Assembly (NCBI GenBank): GCA_002254385.1
Contig: NJDO01000095.1
Location: 1-12,183, forward strand
Length of the DNA stretch: 12,183 nucleotides
Source of the DNA: Thermoplasmatales archaeon ex4484_6
GTDB lineage: Archaea > Thermoplasmatota > Penumbrarchaeia > Penumbrarchaeales > Penumbrarchaeaceae
Direction of reading: 5' to 3'
Positions 7,601 to 12,183 of this stretch are shown here, piece by piece. Numbering within the stretch: position 1 is the stretch's first letter; each line of letters opens with the position of its first letter. Both the position numbers and the translations under genes were made by a program. The notes beneath the pieces were generated by a model, which saw nothing but the letters and a program-made list of their open reading frames with translations, had not been told where the DNA came from and searched no databases.

Positions 7601-10421
7601 ATCCTCCACATCCTCCGTCACCGACAATCTCAACATCACCGGTCTCGCCGACGGGGTCGAGTACTCCTTCAGGGTTTCCGTGCTAGATGTGAACGGGAAC
7701 GAATCCTCCCTGTCGGTCCCTTACAACGCAACTCCCGAGGACATAACACCTCCTGACATCATACTCATCACGACCCCGAGGACCATTGTCGGAACGGTGG
7801 AGTTCCGGTTCACGGGAAGCCCGGATCTATCGTTCATCGAGATGGAGTTCTACAATGACTCCAATTCCAACGGATTGATGGACGATGGAGACTGGGAACC
7901 GATAGGTTCCGGTCCGGCACCGTCGCTCTCCTGGGATACAACCCGCGGAGGGGGAGGGCCCGGGGATGTGGATTCCATGTGGATAAGGTACAGGGGTCAG
8001 GACGAGGTCCCGAATACTTCTCCCTGGTCCGTCGTGACCGGGTTCCGCATCGATAATACGGGTCCCTCATCGGTGGAGATACTGAACCCGCCTCCGGTGG
8101 TCACCAAGGTGCCCTCCCATTTTCTTTCCGGCCACTCGGAACCGGAAGGATGGGTGGAGATACGGATAAACGATGTACTTGCCGAGAATGTCTCGTGCAA
8201 CGGATTGGGGGGTTTCACATTCTACATGAACCTGACGGAGGGGAGGAACACAGTCCTGCTCAGTGCATACGATCGTTACGGTGCGGGCCCGACGAACAGG
8301 AGCTACAATTTCACGCTGGATACCATGGTACCCGAGGCTTCGCTCGATATAGAGGACCCCCACCATATCATCAGGGACATAAGCATGGATGTATATTGGT
8401 TCAATTCCACCTCGAGGGACCTCGGGATCGACCCGGAATACACTTTCATAGAGAACATGACCTGGAGGATGGTGGATCCCATCGGAAGGGTGGTCCTATT
8501 CTACGGTATGGATGACCTCCCCTACAGATTCATGGATCTGGGGAACTACACGCTCATGCTCACGGTCCGGGATCCCGCCAGGAACATCAACTCCACAACG
8601 GTGAACATCTCGGTGGTGGATATCACCGCCCCCGTCGTTGGAATAGAAGGGAGCCTGGTCGTTGATGAGAGGTCAACGGCGACCTTCGATCCGAACGTGA
8701 CCGACAACGACGAATTCTGGCTTCACCGGACCGAGAATCCCGTTCTGTGGGAGTTTCGGGGTGAGGGTTTCGAGATGAACATCACCGAGATCACGGCAAG
8801 GGTGAGCTTCCCGAGACCCGGCATGTACACGGTCAGATTGACCGTGGTTGACGGGGGCGGGAACACCGCCAACGTTTCCGCGAACATAACGGTGAGGGAC
8901 GTCACACCCCCGGAGGGCCATATAGACGCCCCCGATGAGGTGATATTGGGCATTCCGGCCCTGTTCACGGCGAACATGACCGACAATGATCCCCGCTTCC
9001 CCGACGGGGCTCTGTTCATGTGGAACCTGTCATATATGGACGGACCTCCCGAGACCTGGTGGTCGGTGTTCCCGAACGGAAGCTCGCTGCTCTACAACTT
9101 CACCCAGCCAGGCTATTACATGCTGACCCTTACATGCCTGGATGCATCGGGAAACGAGAGGAATGTGCAGATGCCGTTCACGGCGGTGGGGGACCTGACC
9201 CCCCCGCGGATCGACAGCATCTTCCCGGCTCCCAACGCCAGCTTCCAGTTCCCGGAGGATCTGAGGTTCACCGTGACCTTCAACGAGCCCGTCAACGTTT
9301 CGACGATCACTTTTGATACGATCAAGCTTCTGAACGGGAGCGGGGGGTTGGTGGGGATATCCATCGTTCCGAAAGGGGATTCGGAAGTGCAGGTGGTACC
9401 GGTCGATCTCGACTTCGGAATGACATACAGCCTCGTGATCGGGAGCGATATAGAGGACCTGTGGGGCAATTCACTGGTCAGGGGAATGACGGCGAACTAC
9501 ACGATCAGGACCCTGTTCGCCCTGGACTTCCCGGATGGTGTGTATCCGAGCGGTATGGATGACAATTTCACGGGGAACGATGAGGACATCTACAACATCA
9601 CTCTCAGGTTCACGAATCCTGTCCAGGTATCATCGGTCATCAACGGGATCACCGTAAGGTCCGTCAAGATGGAGGATGTCAACGGATTTCAGCGGGAGGT
9701 GAGGACCGAGGTCTCGTTCTTCGTTGTCAATCCGGGGGAAGATGAGTACACCGTTATCGTCTCCATTCCGCTGGATATGGGGACCAGGTACAACATCACC
9801 CTTGATACGAACGTGAGGGATGTATTCGATTATCAGCTTGACAGGATCTATCAGTGGGATGTGATGACGTACATGCCCATGGCCGAACCGACGGTTCAGG
9901 AGGATGACGATGGAGGGGAAGAGGTGCCCGATTGGCTCCTGCAGCCTTTCTTCTGGATTATCGTTCTCGTAATCATATTCCTCTTGCTTCTTCTGTTCGG
10001 ACTCATGGCGCGCTCCAGGAGGAAGAGGCATCTGGACAGGATCTGGGAAGCGGATACCGAAAGGGCTCCCGGAAAGAGGATGCCCGAACCGGAGACCCCT
10101 CTGGAAGGGGGTGAAGAGGAACTCTATTCCGGGGAGACGTCGCCCCCCTCCATCGGGGAGGCCCCTCCTCCCCCGGCATCCCCTCCTCCCTCTTACGAGG
10201 ATCTCTACGGGAATCTTTACGGGGAGCTTTCTGTCGATGAAGAAGGTCCCCGGGAGAGCGGGACCGCCAGGGTGGAGGAAGGGATAGAATGGGACGAGGA
10301 CAGGGAGAAGGAACAACGGGATGCGGAAGGGATAGAGGAAGAGGAGGAGGAAGAGGAATGGGACGATGAGGAGGGGTGGGAGGAAGATGAGGGTGAGGAT
10401 GAAGTTGATTGGGACGTTTAA
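4686..10421 (+). CDS. Giant cell-surface subtilisin-family (S8) serine peptidase with FN3/PKD/Big_5-like domains and C-terminal anchor
   Basis: This 1911-aa protein begins with a signal peptide (hydrophobic core about 9-26, possible cut after TAA near 30) and a propeptide region to about 205. The S8 domain follows with D230 (SDTG), H270 (SHGTH), oxyanion N368 (SAGNSG) and S502 (GGTSMSTP), so it should be catalytically competent. Then come a KP-43-like jelly roll with NDLDLTLVAPNG (about 583-705), an FN3 domain (920-1018), Ig-like segments, three PKD-like repeats each ending in a Y-T-x-x-L-T-V-x-D pattern (about 1218-1505) and two Big_5/SbsA-like segments (about 1505-1732). A transmembrane helix (about 1753-1780), a basic RSRRKRH stop-transfer and a roughly 125-aa cytoplasmic tail end it. 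By eye it has more than 50 N-x-S/T sequons, fitting archaeal N-glycosylation. It probably acts as an S-layer-associated or processing peptidase on the cell surface. The tail is Pro-rich (PPSY, then YEDLYGNLYGEL) then Glu/Asp/Trp-rich. No substrate can be read from the sequence. Confidence 0.95.
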   Translation: MTGTSKRTAALFLALALILPLTAFTPTAADIPGSGVVPWFSNVPGWELPDLWTRWGVMPMGDLYGSIPYHDVDSGTEIWMVQFDYTYVVALNDRHPEDLLLVDHVVAVGPFPAVMKMDPDIYSDLEDGSDIESMLGEDRLLVDLFHPIDGIEDLLGKISPGVEKGSGTRYLIGPTISGREDLLSIDGIKHIEPYYHMELHNDIARNITSVTYINNTLGLDGTGQIVAISDTGLDTGVDDHNVTGDIHLDFDNRATIVNWAGTSPDDGHSHGTHTTGSIAGSGARSNGKIKGMAPNASIFFQAIMSDSGGLVIPANTSLLFQQAYENGSRIHSNSWGASYAGAYTSRSQDVDWFLFNYPDMIILYSAGNSGVDWSPEDGRIDRDNIGAPASAKNCITVGASENNRSSGGYQFNWGLWNGWRYTSSGWSYESRYPLDPVYSDYISDNEDGLAAFSSRGPTDDGRIKPDVVAPGTNILSCRSSVSGAGTGWGVYDSYYVYMGGTSMSTPITAGAAVLVRQFYNQTLGLDSPSGALLKATLINGAVDMTPGQYGYLNSTVQEVQGRPDMSQGWGRINLSESLSPPGGNLAFIDDKEGIWTGASVVSHLSVTNSSRDLRVTLAYSDSPGATYAAKELVNDLDLTLVAPNGTEYNGNDWTTPFNDTHDRTNPVEGVLIHSPATGLWKVVISGYNVPMGPQHFAVVASGVISNFSGVVLLDREFYSTDGDRIDIRVMDQDLIGQGTVSVRVTSDTDTAGIQATLNETGISGLFEGTVWTRNSSTGNSSSIQVSDEDNITVTYRDTDPDGNFSSIAVAKDPVRVDLWFRPEYLLIHSEGERFHLEGIIDENVSAWWTFRGIDMGWRRFHDDGNSTFGDSNPYDLNVSDVWYVPGNISGNHTLLIRVNDPVFGNRTYENFAVSFNTSLPRFPKDVRVDPLPEGNSVKVMWSLSNETDLSHYRIYVNNSGTGIIAPPGWMLLSSTSSVTDNLNITGLADGVEYSFRVSVLDVNGNESSLSVPYNATPEDITPPDIILITTPRTIVGTVEFRFTGSPDLSFIEMEFYNDSNSNGLMDDGDWEPIGSGPAPSLSWDTTRGGGGPGDVDSMWIRYRGQDEVPNTSPWSVVTGFRIDNTGPSSVEILNPPPVVTKVPSHFLSGHSEPEGWVEIRINDVLAENVSCNGLGGFTFYMNLTEGRNTVLLSAYDRYGAGPTNRSYNFTLDTMVPEASLDIEDPHHIIRDISMDVYWFNSTSRDLGIDPEYTFIENMTWRMVDPIGRVVLFYGMDDLPYRFMDLGNYTLMLTVRDPARNINSTTVNISVVDITAPVVGIEGSLVVDERSTATFDPNVTDNDEFWLHRTENPVLWEFRGEGFEMNITEITARVSFPRPGMYTVRLTVVDGGGNTANVSANITVRDVTPPEGHIDAPDEVILGIPALFTANMTDNDPRFPDGALFMWNLSYMDGPPETWWSVFPNGSSLLYNFTQPGYYMLTLTCLDASGNERNVQMPFTAVGDLTPPRIDSIFPAPNASFQFPEDLRFTVTFNEPVNVSTITFDTIKLLNGSGGLVGISIVPKGDSEVQVVPVDLDFGMTYSLVIGSDIEDLWGNSLVRGMTANYTIRTLFALDFPDGVYPSGMDDNFTGNDEDIYNITLRFTNPVQVSSVINGITVRSVKMEDVNGFQREVRTEVSFFVVNPGEDEYTVIVSIPLDMGTRYNITLDTNVRDVFDYQLDRIYQWDVMTYMPMAEPTVQEDDDGGEEVPDWLLQPFFWIIVLVIIFLLLLLFGLMARSRRKRHLDRIWEADTERAPGKRMPEPETPLEGGEEELYSGETSPPSIGEAPPPPASPPPSYEDLYGNLYGELSVDEEGPRESGTARVEEGIEWDEDREKEQRDAEGIEEEEEEEEWDDEEGWEEDEGEDEVDWDV

Positions 10422-10496
10422 TCGGTTCGCTCGTATTACATCCTTCCACAAATATGGGGATGTTCGATTAATATCATTCACAACTCACCGGGGAAG

Positions 10497-10507
10497 TATT
10501 ATTAAGG
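10497..10507 (+). promoter_or_regulatory. TATA-like box for the 69-aa gene
   Basis: TATTATTAAGG lies in the A/T-rich 143-nt gap after the subtilase. It predicts a start near 10527 and a leader of about 38 nt to ATG 10565. Another A/T-rich candidate, GATTAATATC, is at 10466-10475. Confidence 0.4.
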
Positions 10508-10564
10508 TAAAGGGTTTTAGAATTCTCGGGAGTGCAGTTTCTCTCTCTTCCAAGGGGACACCAG

Positions 10565-10774
10565 ATGACGATGGGGCTCAAGATACACAGGATGCTCAGG
10601 GAGGATGAGAAGACTCCGGAGGAGCTCGAAGAGGAAGCCCGGAGAAGGAAGGAGATGTCGGACAGCATTCTGGAGATAATCTACAACAAGATAATAAGCG
10701 GAAGAAAGGGACACTCGAAGGCGGAAATATTGAAGCGGGAAGATGAAGATGATGAAGAGGGTTGGGATGATTGA
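10565..10774 (+). CDS. Small highly charged protein with acidic DDEEGW tail, unknown function
   Basis: The 69-aa product starts MTMGLKIHRML. It has an E/R/K-rich central helix (TPEELEEEARRRKEM), an amphipathic SILEIIYNKII stretch, a basic GRKGHSKAEILKR segment and a C-terminal EDEDDEEGWDD. I do not recognise a family. The start was chosen because an AGGGGA lies 6 nt upstream of ATG 10565; a GTG at 10532 (80 aa) or ATG at 10571 (67 aa) is possible. It has its own upstream TATA-like box. Its tail shares DDEEGW with the cytoplasmic tail of the preceding subtilase, which suggests a common binding partner or common localisation, but this is inference. Charge composition could also fit a nucleic-acid- or ribosome-associated protein. 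Confidence 0.6.
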   Translation: MTMGLKIHRMLREDEKTPEELEEEARRRKEMSDSILEIIYNKIISGRKGHSKAEILKREDEDDEEGWDD

Positions 10775-10785
10775 CCCCTTCTCCC

Positions 10786-10798
10786 TTTAAATATTAAG
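10786..10798 (+). promoter_or_regulatory. TATA-like box for kptA
   Basis: TTTAAATATTAAG is the strongest TATA-like match in the window. The predicted start near 10817 gives a leader of about 70 nt. The leader holds two short palindromes (GAAGCTTC 10826-10833, TTGGCCAA 10856-10863) and a weak GGGG/CCCC hairpin between them (10834-10855). Confidence 0.5.
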
Positions 10799-10875
10799 AA
10801 TGCTTTCCCCCCAATCGAACGGTTAGAAGCTTCGGGGTGACTGGCCCGGTGCCCCTTGGCCAATGTTCTACTGTA

Positions 10876-10881
10876 GAGGTG
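10876..10881 (+). promoter_or_regulatory. Shine-Dalgarno that sets the kptA start
   Basis: GAGGTG ends 5 nt before ATG 10887. The earlier in-frame ATG at 10863 has no comparable site and would add eight residues (MFYCRGAC) not expected in the family. Confidence 0.6.
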
Positions 10882-10886
10882 CTTGC

Positions 10887-11825
10887 ATGCTAAGGATGTG
10901 CAAAGAACACGGTTTCTTCAGAGGTAATGAATGCCCCATATGCGGAGAGGAGGGAAAGTTCCTCATGAGCTCCTACGAGCTCGAATCCCTCGGAAGGATA
11001 ATGGCCGGCATATTGAGACATTTCCCCGAAAGATTCAATCTGGAAATGGACGAGGAAGGTTTCGTGGACATGTACAAGCTGGTCTCGGCCATAAAGAGGA
11101 AGCGCGGGGACCGGATGAGATGGCTCAGACCCACTCATATCATAGGTCTCGTGGAAACGGATCCCAAGGGGAGATACCAGGTGGAGAACAATCATGTCAG
11201 AGCCACCTACGGCCATTCCCTGCAGCTTTCCATGAGCCTCCCCACCGACAACATCCCCGAAAGGCTCTATTTTCCCACCACACCGGAGAACAAGGAAAAC
11301 ATTCTGGAGAATGGCCTGACTCCGGGTGACAGATCCATGGTGCATCTCTCCAAGACATGGGGTGATGCATACGAGGCGGGAAGCCACAGGGAGGAGGAGA
11401 CTGAACCGATCATCCTGCGAATAGATGCCGAATCGGCGCAGGATAACGGAATAATAATACAGAGAGCCGGGAAGACGGTGTTCACGGTGGAGGAGATACC
11501 TCCGGAGTTCATTTCCCTTGCGGATGAGGAGGATATCCAGCTTTCCAAGAAGGAAATGGAGGAGAGAAGGAAGGATCTGTATTATCAGGGACCTCCCCTG
11601 GAGGAGGAGGCGGAAGAGGAGGAAGAGGAGGAAGTGCTGGAGGAGATAGACCATATCCCGGACGAGGAAGAGGATATTGACGATGATAAGATCGACGACG
11701 AGCCGTCGGATGAGGACCTTGAAGGGGATGACGATGAGATGACGGATGCGGAGCTCGATGTGGAAGATGACGAGATGACAGATGAGGACCTCAACGAGGG
11801 AGAAGAGGAAACGGATGAGGATTGA
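10887..11825 (+). CDS. kptA: RNA 2'-phosphotransferase KptA/Tpt1 with acidic repeat tail
   Basis: The 312-aa protein belongs to the Tpt1/KptA family, which moves an internal RNA 2'-phosphate to NAD+, releasing nicotinamide and ADP-ribose 1'',2''-cyclic phosphate. It opens with a zinc-ribbon-like segment (C5-x2-H8-x7-C16-x2-C19), common in archaeal members. Catalytic-site matches are GILRHFPE with R44/H45, the HVRATYGHSLQ motif with R105, and a further Arg at about 168 (GSHREEE) that may be the fourth conserved one. The segment IPPEFISL (about 205-212) is the usual family end. Beyond residue 238 comes about 75 aa of almost purely acidic sequence with a threefold 12-residue repeat; most KptA proteins are about 180-220 aa and lack this. 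Because RtcB ligates without leaving a 2'-phosphate, the substrate in archaea is uncertain; ADP-ribosylation of RNA/DNA 5' phosphates has been described for some family members. The tRNA-Ser gene follows by 98 nt. Confidence 0.93.
   Translation: MLRMCKEHGFFRGNECPICGEEGKFLMSSYELESLGRIMAGILRHFPERFNLEMDEEGFVDMYKLVSAIKRKRGDRMRWLRPTHIIGLVETDPKGRYQVENNHVRATYGHSLQLSMSLPTDNIPERLYFPTTPENKENILENGLTPGDRSMVHLSKTWGDAYEAGSHREEETEPIILRIDAESAQDNGIIIQRAGKTVFTVEEIPPEFISLADEEDIQLSKKEMEERRKDLYYQGPPLEEEAEEEEEEEVLEEIDHIPDEEEDIDDDKIDDEPSDEDLEGDDDEMTDAELDVEDDEMTDEDLNEGEEETDED
11694..11801 (+). repeat. Three tandem 36-bp units encoding a 12-residue acidic repeat in the KptA tail
   Basis: Units at 11694-11729, 11730-11765 and 11766-11801 encode DDEPSDEDLEGD, DDEMTDAELDVE and DDEMTDEDLNEG. 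The second and third share DDEMTD and the Leu at position 9; all three keep DDE, D6 and L9. Synonymous codon differences show the copies are not recent. Confidence 0.75.
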
Positions 11826-11864
11826 GCTTCTTCTTCACCATGCATCGCCCGTATTCGTAAACGG

Positions 11865-11873
11865 TTAAATATG
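11865..11873 (+). promoter_or_regulatory. TATA-like box for tRNA-Ser
   Basis: TTAAATATG lies 51 nt upstream of the tRNA 5' end. A start near 11895 would give a leader of about 29 nt removed by RNase P. Confidence 0.5.
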
Positions 11874-11894
11874 ACCTGTCGATTAGGCCTATCC

Positions 11895-11910
11895 CCGGGC
11901 ATGTTCCCGG
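11895..11910 (+). repeat. Short GC hairpin in the tRNA leader
   Basis: CCGGG and CCCGG pair perfectly around a 6-nt loop (CATGTT), 13 nt before the tRNA. It lies at or just after the predicted transcription start, so it could cap the precursor or act as a weak terminator for kptA read-through. Role unknown. Confidence 0.45.
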
Positions 11911-11923
11911 AAACCAATCAGAT

Positions 11924-12032
11924 GCAGAGGTAGCTCAGCCCGGTAAGGCGCGAGACTGGAAAGGACAGCGCTGTCATCCGGACATCTCGTGGGAGCAATC
12001 CCTCGGGGGTTCAAATCCCTCCCTCTGCGCCA
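11924..12032 (+). tRNA. tRNA-Ser (anticodon GGA), intron-containing, CCA encoded
   Basis: The cloverleaf folds fully by eye. Acceptor stem GCAGAGG (11924-11930) pairs with CCTCTGC (12022-12028), followed by discriminator G and encoded CCA (12030-12032). The D stem is GCTC/AGGC with a T-G wobble and a C-A mismatch at 13-22. The anticodon stem is CGAGA (11951-11955) with TCTCG (11985-11989); after removal of the intron the loop is CTGGAAA, giving anticodon GGA (11958-11960) for Ser codons UCC/UCU. The long variable arm (GGGA-GCAA-TCCC, 11991-12002) marks a class II tRNA and, with discriminator G, supports serine over leucine. The T arm is GGGGG-TTCAAAT-CCCTC (12005-12021). A T-rich stretch after CCA may terminate transcription. 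Confidence 0.95.
11962..11983 (+). other. 22-nt tRNA intron at position 37/38 with bulge-helix-bulge motif
   Basis: The intron sits at the canonical archaeal site. A 4-bp central helix forms between CTGG (positions 32-35, 11956-11959) and CCGG (11978-11981), flanked by 3-nt bulges AA^A (11960-11962) and AC^A (11982-11984), each cut after the second base as the archaeal splicing endonuclease does. The intron's inner part is a perfect 12-base palindrome, GACAGCGCTGTC (11964-11975), folding as a 4-bp stem with a GCGC loop. It is close to the minimum useful size and holds no sign of a guide RNA. Confidence 0.9.
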
Positions 12033-12072
12033 TTTTCTTCTCGTCAATTATTAAAGTATCAGAAAATGGCGC
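12027..12072. repeat. Perfect 12-bp inverted repeat beginning in the tRNA 3' end
   Basis: GCGCCATTTTCT (12027-12038) and AGAAAATGGCGC (12061-12072) are exact reverse complements across a 22-nt spacer. The left arm contains the last tRNA pairs, discriminator and CCA. It could be a terminator hairpin, or an inverted copy of a tRNA 3' end left by an integration event; the sequence beyond the right arm is not a second tRNA. Confidence 0.75.
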
Positions 12073-12090
12073 TCAATATCGATATCATAC

Positions 12091-12130
12091 GATGAAAAAT
12101 GATCGAATAAGCTGTTTGCCGTTTTTCATC
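12091..12130. repeat. Second inverted repeat (9 bp, 11 with a U-G pair)
   Basis: GATGAAAAA (12091-12099) and TTTTTCATC (12122-12130) are exact reverse complements with a 22-nt spacer; in RNA the stem extends by U-G and G-C. The spacer contains GAATAAGC (12105-12112), which recurs in the next repeat's spacer. Confidence 0.65.
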
Positions 12131-12132
12131 TC

Positions 12133-12177
12133 ACCTTTTTCTCTGAATAAGCGTCAATAGAAATACGAGAAAAAGGT
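12133..12177. repeat. Third inverted repeat (perfect 11 bp)
   Basis: ACCTTTTTCTC (12133-12143) and GAGAAAAAGGT (12167-12177) are exact reverse complements with a 23-nt spacer. The spacer holds GAATAAGC (12145-12152), shared with the second repeat, and GTCAAT (12153-12158), shared with the first. The region from 12033 to the window end has no gene that I can support. Confidence 0.7.
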
Positions 12178-12183
12178 CCCTCC

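Noticed and set aside
9630..10481. Minus-strand open frame of 283 codons opposite the subtilase C-terminus
   Set aside because: It mirrors the acidic and transmembrane coding regions and has no recognisable domain; the plus-strand frame is continuous from signal peptide to anchor.
10834..10855. Riboswitch-like leader of kptA
   Set aside because: Only a weak hairpin with G-U pairs is visible, and no known riboswitch core is recognisable.
12061..12090. Second tRNA gene on the minus strand, suggested by the inverted GCGCCA
   Set aside because: Reading the minus strand, no T arm or acceptor partner precedes it; only the 12-base arm matches.
12027..12183. CRISPR array at the right edge
   Set aside because: The repeated pieces are inverted arms of different sequence and there is no constant direct repeat with unique spacers.

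Overview
This window looks like the chromosome of a euryarchaeon, most plausibly of the Thermoplasmatota. That placement is an inference from several archaeal traits: TATA-like boxes about 26 nt before start codons (including a likely leaderless gene), a serine tRNA interrupted by a canonical bulge-helix-bulge intron, a KptA with the archaeal N-terminal zinc-ribbon-like segment, an RtcB-type RNA ligase, and a giant sequon-rich surface subtilase anchored by a C-terminal membrane helix. No 16S rRNA or other marker is present to fix the lineage.

Layout. At the left edge is the C-terminal end of a gene with a perfect EF-hand loop; its frame runs convergently into rtcB. rtcB (minus strand, 138-1619) shares a 78-bp divergent promoter region with a plus-strand cluster: a DtxR/MntR-type metalloregulator (1698-2117), a DndD-like SMC-family ATPase (2149-4224) and a translationally coupled 114-aa protein (4221-4565) whose pattern recalls DndE. 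Next comes a 1911-aa secreted, membrane-anchored S8 peptidase (4686-10421) with a jelly-roll, FN3, three PKD-like and Big_5-like ectodomains and an acidic cytoplasmic tail. It is followed by a 69-aa charged protein (10565-10774), then kptA (10887-11825), which carries an unusual acidic repeat tail, and tRNA-Ser(GGA) (11924-12032) with a 22-nt intron. The last 150 bases hold three perfect inverted repeats and no gene.

How the parts fit. RtcB, KptA and an intron-containing tRNA form an RNA-splicing/repair theme, although they are not one operon and KptA should not be needed after RtcB ligation. The DtxR / DndD-like / DndE-like cluster is the best candidate for an under-described system: it has the SMC-like ATPase and possible small partner of a DNA phosphorothioation (Dnd) module, but no DndC or DndA in view, and it sits behind a metal-sensing regulator. 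Three consecutive proteins (subtilase, 69-aa protein, KptA) end in strongly acidic tails, and the first two share the motif DDEEGW. The inverted-repeat cluster starting inside the tRNA 3' end is the most unusual non-coding feature.
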